From Verrucomicrobiota bacterium (GTDB lineage: Bacteria > Verrucomicrobiota > Verrucomicrobiia > Opitutales > Opitutaceae), in contig JAEZUE010000037.1 in the NCBI GenBank assembly GCA_023443455.1, positions 130,739 to 194,738 on the forward strand: DNA of 64,000 nt, read 5' to 3'. Position numbers and translations under genes: made by a program. This document shows, one piece after another, positions 35,174 through 42,412 of the stretch. Position 1 is the stretch's first letter. Each line of letters starts with the position of its first letter. The notes beneath the pieces are model-generated. The model saw only the letters and a program-made list of their open reading frames with translations, made no database searches and was not told the origin of the DNA.

Positions 35174-35914
35174 TCAATCCCCGGATTCCGGGCCGTTCGC
35201 CGGATCGAGTTCGAGTCCCAAGCCGGCCACCCCGCGAAGGATCTCCTGAAACCCGGGGTCCGACCAGAAATGGTCGAACGAGGTGTTGGCCGTGATGCGG
35301 ATGAAATACTGCTCGCTGCTCCCGCGCGTGGCCTGGCGCACCGTGTCGCGCCACCACGCCACGGGACTGGGAATCGAGTTGAACCGCCCGCTCGCCTCGC
35401 TCACCCGGCCGTCCACCAGATGCCAATAGTACACGTAGGTCGCCGGACCACCGCCGGGCGGGGCGAAAAGGCGCCACTCGGCCGGCAGCCATCGCCGACC
35501 TTCGACGGTGAGCACTTCGCGGAAACGCATCGCCTCGCACAACCAGCCGTTCTCCGTCCAGCAGCGGTCGGGCGTGTGCGAGGCCACCAGCCGCGTGGGC
35601 ATCTTGCCCGCCCCCCAATATGCGACATACACCCCGACGTTCACCCCCCGACGCGAATAGTCGCGATAGACGACGTCGTCGTAGTTGAGCGTCCGCCGTA
35701 CCGCGCTCTGCACCGACTCGTTCGGCCCGAGCGGGACGTTTCGTACCCGCCATCCGGGCACGCTGGCGGGCACCATCCGGTCGAGATGGGGCGCCTTCGG
35801 CTGCGGGACCTCGCGGAAGAGGCTGAGCCCCTGCAGGGCCGCCGCGCCGCAAAGGATGCAGAGGGGGAACAACAGCGACCAGTGCCGCCACCACGAACGT
35901 CGAGGCCTACCCAT
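35174..35914 (-). CDS. epsI: Exosortase-associated EpsI-family protein
   Basis: A 246-residue protein with one N-terminal membrane anchor (WSLLFPLCILCGAAALQGLSL) and a DUF3485/EpsI domain: VPASVPGWRVRNVPLGPNE, YRDYSRRGVNVGVYVAYWGAGK in part, and HTPDRCWTENGWLCE, which is the CWTxxGW hallmark. EpsI accompanies exosortases in PEP-CTERM export/exopolysaccharide systems, and the PEP-CTERM protein at 25327 is a possible client. No exosortase gene is in the window. The start overlaps the upstream acyltransferase gene by 8 bp. Confidence 0.88.
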   Translation of the reverse strand: MGRPRRSWWRHWSLLFPLCILCGAAALQGLSLFREVPQPKAPHLDRMVPASVPGWRVRNVPLGPNESVQSAVRRTLNYDDVVYRDYSRRGVNVGVYVAYWGAGKMPTRLVASHTPDRCWTENGWLCEAMRFREVLTVEGRRWLPAEWRLFAPPGGGPATYVYYWHLVDGRVSEASGRFNSIPSPVAWWRDTVRQATRGSSEQYFIRITANTSFDHFWSDPGFQEILRGVAGLGLELDPANGPESGD

Positions 35915-36560
35915 GGGAGAGCTCCTTCGCGCCGAGCACGCGGGCGGGCGGGCCGTACACGGTCGCACCCGCGGGCACGTCGCGCATGACGATGGCGCCC
36001 GCCCCGATCGTGGCGCCGGCCCCGACCTGCACGCCGGGCAGAACCGAGGCATGACTGCCCACCAGCACGCCCTCGCCCAGCACCACCCCGCCGGTGATGT
36101 CGACATGGCAGTGCAGCTGGCACCAGTCGCCGACCACCGCGTCGTGGGCGACGGTGGACTGCAGGTTGATGGTGACGAAGTCGCCCACGTGCGCATTGGC
36201 CGTCACAATGCTTCCGGGACAAAGGATCACTCCCGTGCCGAGCGCGACCGCGCCACCCACGACGACCGTGCGGTGGATCACGCGGGTGAAGGCGCCGCCG
36301 CGGGCCCGGATCGCCTCCACGCAACGCCGTTTCGCGCCGATCCGGCCCATCGCGCAGACGAAGACCTCGTCCGGTGCGGGCACATGGCCGGCCACATCGC
36401 CGAGCAGCGGCACGCCGGTCCGGTGTGCATCGAGCGCGCGCGGGTTGTCGTCGAGGAAACCCTTCACGATCCAGTCGCGGCCGAAGGCCTCCGACTGGCG
36501 GGCCCAGTCGAGCACTTCGCGGCCGAAGCCGCCGGCGCCGACGATGACAAGTTGCTTCAT
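35907..36560 (-). CDS. NeuD/PglD-like left-handed beta-helix acyltransferase
   Basis: A 217-residue enzyme. Residues 1-80 form a Rossmann-like nucleotide-sugar-binding part (VIVGAGGFGREVLDWA, FLDDNPRALD). The rest is a hexapeptide-repeat beta-helix (GTGVILCPGSIVTANAHVGD, VAHDAVVGDWCQLHCHVDI, IGAGAIVMRDVPAGATVYGPPARVL, in part) with the catalytic His in STVAHDAVVG. PglD acetylates the 4-amino group of UDP-4-amino-sugars. Start overlaps the AMP-ligase stop (ATGA), so acyl donor and transfer genes are co-expressed; the acyl group may therefore be something other than acetate. Confidence 0.88.
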   Translation of the reverse strand: MKQLVIVGAGGFGREVLDWARQSEAFGRDWIVKGFLDDNPRALDAHRTGVPLLGDVAGHVPAPDEVFVCAMGRIGAKRRCVEAIRARGGAFTRVIHRTVVVGGAVALGTGVILCPGSIVTANAHVGDFVTINLQSTVAHDAVVGDWCQLHCHVDITGGVVLGEGVLVGSHASVLPGVQVGAGATIGAGAIVMRDVPAGATVYGPPARVLGAKELSHG

Positions 36561-37936
36561 GTCCCGGGAAGCACGCGGCTCTTCTTGAGGTTGCGCGTGG
36601 CGGCGATCGCCTCGACCAGGCGCACCACCACCGGGAGCATGTGCCGCGGCAGACGCGGCGCGGCGAACGTGTGCAGCGCGCGCTTCACCGCCGGCACCTC
36701 GCGTTCTTCGCCGCGCCAGACCACCTCGACGGCCACCACTTGGCCGAGCAACGGACTACGCTCGGCGTACACCCGGCAGTCGGCCACCTGCGGGTGCTCC
36801 TGCAACACACCCTCGACCTCCGCCGGCAGCAACTTCTCGCCCCCGACGTTGATGAGGTCCTCGCGGCGCCCGAGCACGCGCACCGAGCCGTCGGGCAGCC
36901 GCTCGGCCAGGTCGCCGGTGTGGAACCAGCCATCGGCCCCGAGCCCGCCCGCGTGGCCGGTCAGATAGCCGAGCGCCCGGGCCGGGCTGCGTACCCACAA
37001 TTCACCGTCAACGATCTTCCACTGGAACCCCGCCGCGTCGTCGCCGAGCTGGAGGCCCGCGCCGCACTCGGTCACCGGCAGCGCGCCGGTCTCGCTCGTG
37101 CCGAAACGCTGCACGAACTCGACCTTCGGAAACGCGCGGTTGAGCCGCGCCAGCAGGCCGACGGGCATCGGCTCCGCGCCGTAGGGCACGATGCGCAGCG
37201 TGCTCATCGCATAACGACGGTGCACCTCGGCCACGAGCAACAGATTGAGGAAACTCGGAGTCGCGGGCAGCACCTCCACGCCGTGCTTCATCACGATCGC
37301 CGCCACGGCGTCGGGAGTGCGGTCCTCCGGCGGGGCCACGAGCACGTGACCGCTGCCCAGCGCGCGCCAAGCCATGTCGAGCCCGCCAATGTGGTCGCAG
37401 CGCATCAGCGGCATGATCCGCCGCGCCGCGTGCTGCTTGATCGGCACGGTGCCCAACAGCGCGTCGAGATCGTGCAGCACCAGTTTCGGCTCACCGGTGG
37501 TGCCGCCGGTGGCGAGAATGAGTCCCGGGCGGCCCGCCGCGCGCAACGGATCGAGCAACGCCGCCGCCTCCGTCGAGGGTGCACACCGGCCCAGATCCAC
37601 GAGCGCCCCCTCGGCCACGCGCCAACGCGGCGCGGCGTGCCGTTTCCAGCTCTCGAGCTCCGGCTCCCGGCTCGCCCGCAACGGCGCCACCGTCGCCCCC
37701 GCCAACGCCGCCCCGAACAACCAGCCGAGCGCCGCCAAGGTGCCCTCCCCCGGCGTCACCACGATGTCGCCCGGCATCACCCCGGCGCTGGTGCAGGCCG
37801 CCCGGGCCGAGCGGATCTCCGCCCCGAGATCGAGCCACAATCGGCTGCCGCTGTCGTCGATCCACAAGTCGCGCGCCGAGCGGCGCGCGATCAGGGCGAG
37901 CAGATTCTGGAGACTGAGATTTTCGGTGTCGGCCAT
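36557..37936 (-). CDS. AMP-dependent acyl/aryl ligase (ANL superfamily)
   Basis: A 459-residue adenylating enzyme. The P-loop is LILATGGTTGEPKLVLHD, followed by core motifs PYGAEPMPVGLLARL, VQRFGTSETGALP, and GWFHTGDLAERLPDGSVRVLGRREDLINVGGEKLLPAEVE (core GDLAERLPDG and REDLINVGGEKLLP). The C-terminal lobe has the catalytic Lys region TRNLKKSRVLP. At 459 residues it is shorter than typical acyl-CoA synthetases, like aryl/acyl-ACP ligases such as DltA-type. An ACP and a reductase gene lie immediately upstream, so it probably loads an acyl group onto that ACP. Confidence 0.88.
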   Translation of the reverse strand: MADTENLSLQNLLALIARRSARDLWIDDSGSRLWLDLGAEIRSARAACTSAGVMPGDIVVTPGEGTLAALGWLFGAALAGATVAPLRASREPELESWKRHAAPRWRVAEGALVDLGRCAPSTEAAALLDPLRAAGRPGLILATGGTTGEPKLVLHDLDALLGTVPIKQHAARRIMPLMRCDHIGGLDMAWRALGSGHVLVAPPEDRTPDAVAAIVMKHGVEVLPATPSFLNLLLVAEVHRRYAMSTLRIVPYGAEPMPVGLLARLNRAFPKVEFVQRFGTSETGALPVTECGAGLQLGDDAAGFQWKIVDGELWVRSPARALGYLTGHAGGLGADGWFHTGDLAERLPDGSVRVLGRREDLINVGGEKLLPAEVEGVLQEHPQVADCRVYAERSPLLGQVVAVEVVWRGEEREVPAVKRALHTFAAPRLPRHMLPVVVRLVEAIAATRNLKKSRVLPGT

Positions 37937-37953
37937 GGTTGGGGAGAGGGATC

Positions 37954-38664
37954 TCAGCCGTTCACCCCGCCGAGGTAAAGCACCTGGCCGGTGATAAATT
38001 CACTCTGCGGCGAGAGAAAAAACTCCACCACGTTGACCACGTCGGCCACCGACCCGGGACGCCGGATCGCCTGCCGCGCCAACAACGCCTCCATCTTCAC
38101 CTCCGGCACGTTCCGGATCAGGTCGGTCGGCACCGGGGTCGGGCCGACGGCGTTCACCGTCACCCCCGCCGCGCCGAGCTCGCGCGCGAGCACCTGGGTG
38201 AACGTCTCGACCGCGGCCTTGCTCGCCGCGTAGAGCGCCTCCCCCTCCAACCGGAGCGGGGTCGCCACGGTCGAGAAATTCACGATGCGGCCGCCCCGGC
38301 GCCGCACCATCGCCTTCGCCACCTCCCGACAGAAGAGAAACGTGCCGTGGAAGTTGGTCGCCATGATGCGCGCGGCCGTCTCCGCCGGAGTCAGCAACGC
38401 GTGATTCATCGACGCGATGCCGGCGTTGTTGACGAGCGCGTCGATCCGACCGAAACGCCGCCCGACCTCGCGCACCATCGCCACCACCGCGGGCTCGTCG
38501 GCCACCTCCAGCGACCAATGCGAATAGTTGGCGTGCTCGATCGAGGCCGCCCCCCGGCTGCACCCGCAGACGAGATCGCCGGCAGCGAGAAAATGCTCGG
38601 CCAAGCCACGGCCGATGCCCCGGCTGGTGCCGGTGATGAGGACGACGCGTGGTTCCGATTTCAT
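37954..38664 (-). CDS. Short-chain dehydrogenase/reductase (FabG-like)
   Basis: A 236-residue SDR with cofactor motif TGTSRGIGRGLAEHF, NNAGIASMNHALL, active-site FSTVATPLRLEGEALYAASKAAVE (catalytic Tyr and Lys in YAASK) and a final membrane-like LYLGGVNG. The cofactor pocket suggests NADP(H) but is not certain. It sits 17 bp before the AMP ligase and 22 bp after the ACP gene, so reduction of a 3-ketoacyl-ACP intermediate is the simplest proposal. Confidence 0.9.
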   Translation of the reverse strand: MKSEPRVVLITGTSRGIGRGLAEHFLAAGDLVCGCSRGAASIEHANYSHWSLEVADEPAVVAMVREVGRRFGRIDALVNNAGIASMNHALLTPAETAARIMATNFHGTFLFCREVAKAMVRRRGGRIVNFSTVATPLRLEGEALYAASKAAVETFTQVLARELGAAGVTVNAVGPTPVPTDLIRNVPEVKMEALLARQAIRRPGSVADVVNVVEFFLSPQSEFITGQVLYLGGVNG

Positions 38665-38686
38665 GATGGCGGGCGCCCGGCGTCGA

Positions 38687-38965
38687 TCACTCGGCGAGCA
38701 GTTCGACGACATAGGCGGTCAACGTATCGACATCGCGGAACGGCGACCGGCTGCGGCTCATCGCACGCTCGCTCGCCAGCACCAGTTCGCGACCGGTGGC
38801 CTCGGCGAGCCCATGCTCGAGATCCGCGAGGAAATTGACCAATCCGAGACTGTCGAGCACTCCACCCGCACCAAACAGCACCGCATCGCCCCGCGCCCCT
38901 TCGGGCAGCGTGGAGACGATCAACTCGCGGACGGACTCGGCGGATATCGGGGAGGCGGACGACAT
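38687..38965 (-). CDS. Acyl carrier protein
   Basis: A 92-residue carrier protein. GAGGVLDSLGLVNFLADLE contains the phosphopantetheine Ser in the D-S-L motif, with the helix II pattern of ACPs. Charge is less acidic than fatty-acid ACP and the C-terminal half carries an Arg-rich loop (SRSRSPFRD), like carriers devoted to secondary pathways. It is the first gene of the ACP-SDR-ligase-acyltransferase-EpsI run. A gap of 180 bp separates it from the DUF4838 gene upstream. Confidence 0.85.
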   Translation of the reverse strand: MSSASPISAESVRELIVSTLPEGARGDAVLFGAGGVLDSLGLVNFLADLEHGLAEATGRELVLASERAMSRSRSPFRDVDTLTAYVVELLAE

Positions 38966-39145
38966 GGGATCGTCGAGGAGGTTTCCCGGCCGGGCCCCCG
39001 GTGTCGAGTCCGGAGGCCGCGGGACCTTCCGCTCCGGCGGCCAACCGCGGGAAATCCCGGTTCCCGGCCCACTTCCGCCGGCCCCACCGCGTGGGAACCG
39101 TTGGGCACAGCCGCCCCCCCCGCGGTCCGTTCCGAGCGATCCGGC

Positions 39146-41680
39146 TCAATCTGCCGCCCGCAGCGACAACGCGGTCGCCTCCGCCCAATCGGCACCAAAC
39201 TGCCGTGTCACGGCGACGCCGAACACCACATGGCACGCGCCGGCCGGCGCCACGGCGCCGAGCGCGTACCCACGCCAGGCGCCTTCGCCCTTGGGCAAAG
39301 CCACGGCCAGGTTGTCCCCCAGCAGCTCACCCTGCGCGTCGACGAATGCCAAGGTCAGCGCGACGTCGTTGCCCGGGCTGCTCCGCCCGCGCATCAGCCC
39401 CTCGACCAGATGGAAACGTCCCGGCCGAGCCGGCTGCATCTGGGCGACGCGGGTGTCCCACGCCCCCTCGATGCGCAGCACCCGCATCCCGGCCCGGGCC
39501 GGACCGAGCGCCACCTGGCCCTTCTCGGTCGGGGTTGCCCGCACCTCCCACCCCTCCGGAACGTCACCGGAGGTGGGGTACAGAAACCGCGGTCCGAGGC
39601 GCGGTCCGGCGTCTTGCAGGAAGCGGCCGTTGTACGCCAGGTCGGGCGCACCTCGCAGCACGCCCGCCGCGCAGGCCGCGGCTAGCTGCAACCATTCTTC
39701 GGGCACCGCCACACCGGCCGCCTCGCCCTGCGACAACGCCGCCGCCGGTGCGCCCGGGTCGCGTTGCCCCAGACGCAGCAACAGGCGCGGCACCGGATCG
39801 TTCCGCAGCAGCCAATCGATGTTTCCGCTCGCCATCGCGGGCATCTCGCCGGAGGTCGCGTCGGCGAGCCGTGCGGCGAGCACCGCGCGCGCCCGCAACA
39901 GCTCGAGCAGACGCGCGCCCAACGCCGCCGCATCCAAACGTTCCGCCGCCGGTTCGCCGAGCCCGCGGCGCACCGCATCGTACGCCACCGCCGCTTCGGT
40001 GACGGCAAACGCCCGACCGGTGAGCCGCACGGCGGCTTCGATCTGGGCTCGTCGCTCCGGGCACGGCACCCCACCCGACCGCGGCGATGCTTGGGCGTTC
40101 ACGTTGCCCACGCTCCGCCCGGCCTCGTCGAGCAAGCCGCGCAACTCGGCGCACACCTCCGGCGGGAAAAGCAGCACCTGGTCGGGCTGCTGGTAAAACT
40201 TGATCCACCACGGCGGCCCCGACTGGGCCATCCACACCTCCTCGCAACGCGCAAAGAAGCGCCGCATCGGCTCCGCCGCCGGCCCGTACCAGCCCGGAAA
40301 AAAATCGTCCGCCAGCGCCTCGGTCGACCGCTCCGGCTCCTGGAGCAATTGCGCGAGCATCCACACCTTGAAGGCATCGAAACCCGCATGCGGACCCGTG
40401 TCGGCGATGTAGCCGCGCGCCCCGCGCCACCACCCCTCGCGCACCGCCTCCGCCAGCATCGCATGCGGCACCCGCGGCACCACGTAGGCGGTGCCGTAGC
40501 CGTACTCCCAGATCCCGTATGCGCGTGCCCCCGAACCTTGCCAACGCGACATCAGGGCGAAATCCGCCGCCCGGTAGGCCGGGTCGTAGAACTGCGTCCG
40601 ATCCGTGGTGACATAGGGCACCACCCGCGGATCGACGGGAAACGGCGGCACATCCTCGCACCAGAAGTAGGCCAGGCAGCCGAGGTAGCGATTGTCCAAC
40701 GACGGCGGCAGCGCCGCCACCGCCCGGTTCATGAAGCCGAAGACCAAGGGCGAATAGTCCGGCATGCCGCGGAAGTACCGCAACGGCGCGACCGCCGCCC
40801 GGGTGCCCTCGCCCTGGTCGAAACGCACGGTGTCGTTCATCCCGAGCGAGAAGCTCGCCCGGCGCGGATCGGCGGCCAGCGCTTCGGCGGCCCTGGCGGC
40901 GGCGAAGACCGCCACCTCCGGGTTCGCCAGATCCGGCTGCCAATGCCAGTCCCGCCCGCCGAGCGGCCGCCGCCGCTCGCCGTTCACGAGTCCGAACCAC
41001 TCCGGATGCACGTCGTGCAGCTCCGGCGGGAAGATCCGCGTCAGATTGTGGCTGTATTCGAGCCGTTGGCGCAGGCCATTGTGTCGTTGCCAGACCCTTC
41101 CCGGTTCGCCCCGCAGCCCCGAAATCTCCCGCGACACATAAGCCGGTTCATGCACCTCTGCGAGGTCTGGCAGAATCCATCGCTCCCGTCGCGGAATCAC
41201 CTCGCCGGTCGTGCCCGGCCAATACCAGCGCACGCCGCCATGCCGCTGCACCAGCCACGACACCGCGAACAACGTCGCCTCCGGAGTGCCGCCTTCGACA
41301 AAAACCCGGTCGCCCACCGTGCGCAGGCGGATGCCGTCCGGTCCGATCTCGCCGGGCCGAGGTGCGAACAGATCGTGCGATGGCTTCAACTCCGGCAACA
41401 ACCGCCCCGCCGCCGCGGTCCGCCCCACGTAGAAGCCCAAGCTCTGCCCCTCCGGTTCCGTCTGCACCGGCCATTCGAGACCCGACATCAGCCCGAGCAC
41501 CCGGGCGAGTTCTGCGGCCGCCGCCCGCTCGTCGGCGGTCGCCTGCGCGCCGACATACACCGGCATCAGCGCCCGCCCGCCAGCAAACACCGTCGTGTCC
41601 GCCCGCGTCGCGGTGCCTCCGCCCACCGTTAGGCAGACCAGCGACGAAAGGAGGCAGCGGGCAAAGGCCGGAAATCGCAT
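39146..41680 (-). CDS. Secreted DUF4838 protein (putative carbohydrate-active)
   Basis: An 844-residue exported protein with signal peptide (MRFPAFARCLLSSLVCLTVGG). The N-terminal 180 residues resemble the GH20-like domain 2 (VYVGAQATADERAAAAELARVL, VQRHGGVRWYWPGTTGEV in part), followed by a TIM-barrel-like region with YLGCLAYFWCEDVPPFP and SRWQGSGARAYGIWEYGYG, as in DUF4838 proteins of Verrucomicrobia and Bacteroidetes. A C-terminal beta-sandwich (about 700-840) may bind carbohydrate. Located inside the polysaccharide locus; it could trim or hydrolyse the polymer made there. Confidence 0.85.
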   Translation of the reverse strand: MRFPAFARCLLSSLVCLTVGGGTATRADTTVFAGGRALMPVYVGAQATADERAAAAELARVLGLMSGLEWPVQTEPEGQSLGFYVGRTAAAGRLLPELKPSHDLFAPRPGEIGPDGIRLRTVGDRVFVEGGTPEATLFAVSWLVQRHGGVRWYWPGTTGEVIPRRERWILPDLAEVHEPAYVSREISGLRGEPGRVWQRHNGLRQRLEYSHNLTRIFPPELHDVHPEWFGLVNGERRRPLGGRDWHWQPDLANPEVAVFAAARAAEALAADPRRASFSLGMNDTVRFDQGEGTRAAVAPLRYFRGMPDYSPLVFGFMNRAVAALPPSLDNRYLGCLAYFWCEDVPPFPVDPRVVPYVTTDRTQFYDPAYRAADFALMSRWQGSGARAYGIWEYGYGTAYVVPRVPHAMLAEAVREGWWRGARGYIADTGPHAGFDAFKVWMLAQLLQEPERSTEALADDFFPGWYGPAAEPMRRFFARCEEVWMAQSGPPWWIKFYQQPDQVLLFPPEVCAELRGLLDEAGRSVGNVNAQASPRSGGVPCPERRAQIEAAVRLTGRAFAVTEAAVAYDAVRRGLGEPAAERLDAAALGARLLELLRARAVLAARLADATSGEMPAMASGNIDWLLRNDPVPRLLLRLGQRDPGAPAAALSQGEAAGVAVPEEWLQLAAACAAGVLRGAPDLAYNGRFLQDAGPRLGPRFLYPTSGDVPEGWEVRATPTEKGQVALGPARAGMRVLRIEGAWDTRVAQMQPARPGRFHLVEGLMRGRSSPGNDVALTLAFVDAQGELLGDNLAVALPKGEGAWRGYALGAVAPAGACHVVFGVAVTRQFGADWAEATALSLRAAD

Positions 41681-41752
41681 CGGCCGAAACCACACCGCGG
41701 CCGCCGCCCCAAATCAATTCCGATCACTCACCGATCGCCCCCCGGCCCAACA

Positions 41753-42379
41753 TCAGCTCTCCAACTCCACGCCCTCACTCCCTTTCCTCGACCCGTTTCC
41801 GAGAAACTCCGGCACCGTCGCCTCGCCGGCGGCGGAGATGCCGTCGCGTCGCAGGACCTTCGACACGGTCAATGCCAGTATCCTCAGGTCGAGCGCGAAG
41901 GAGCGGTGGTCGACATACCAGACATCGAGGCGAAACTTGTCATCCCAGGAGAGCGCATTGCGGCCGTTGACCTGCGCCCAGCCGGTGATTCCGGGCCGCA
42001 CCTCATGGCGCCGCGCCTGCTCGGGTGAATACCGGGGCAGGTAGTGAGCCAACAGGGGCCGCGGCCCCACCAGGCTCATGTCGCCCCGCAGCACGTTCCA
42101 GAGCTCCGGCAACTCGTCGAGACTGGTGGCGCGCAGCCAGCGCCCGAAACGCGTGAGTCGTTCCGCATCGGGCCGCAGTGCGCCGGCCGCGTCGCGGGCG
42201 TCGGTCATCGTGCGGAACTTCAGCATGCGGAACAACTGCCCGCCCCGGCCGGGCCGCTCCTGCACGAAGAGCACCGGCGCACCAAGCTTCACGCGTACCA
42301 GAAGCGCGAGCACAGCCAACAGCGGCACGAGCGCGAGCAGTGCCGAAAGCGAGCAGACAAGGTCGAGAAGGCGCTTCAT
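41753..42379 (-). CDS. PglC/WcaJ-type phosphoglycosyltransferase
   Basis: A 208-residue monotopic bacterial sugar transferase. A single re-entrant hydrophobic segment (LLDLVCSLSALLALVPLLAVL) precedes VLFVQERPGRGGQLFRMLKFRTM in part, the catalytic Asp-Glu dyad in TSLDELPELWNVLRGDMSLVGPRPLL (core SLDELPEL), and RPGITGWAQVNGRN. It transfers a phosphosugar from a UDP sugar to undecaprenyl phosphate, starting a repeat unit. The small size matches PglC rather than the larger polytopic WbaP group. Start at MKRLLDL. Confidence 0.94.
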   Translation of the reverse strand: MKRLLDLVCSLSALLALVPLLAVLALLVRVKLGAPVLFVQERPGRGGQLFRMLKFRTMTDARDAAGALRPDAERLTRFGRWLRATSLDELPELWNVLRGDMSLVGPRPLLAHYLPRYSPEQARRHEVRPGITGWAQVNGRNALSWDDKFRLDVWYVDHRSFALDLRILALTVSKVLRRDGISAAGEATVPEFLGNGSRKGSEGVELES

Positions 42380-42412
42380 GAGGGGACCGGAACTCGGCAT
42401 TTGGCACACCTA

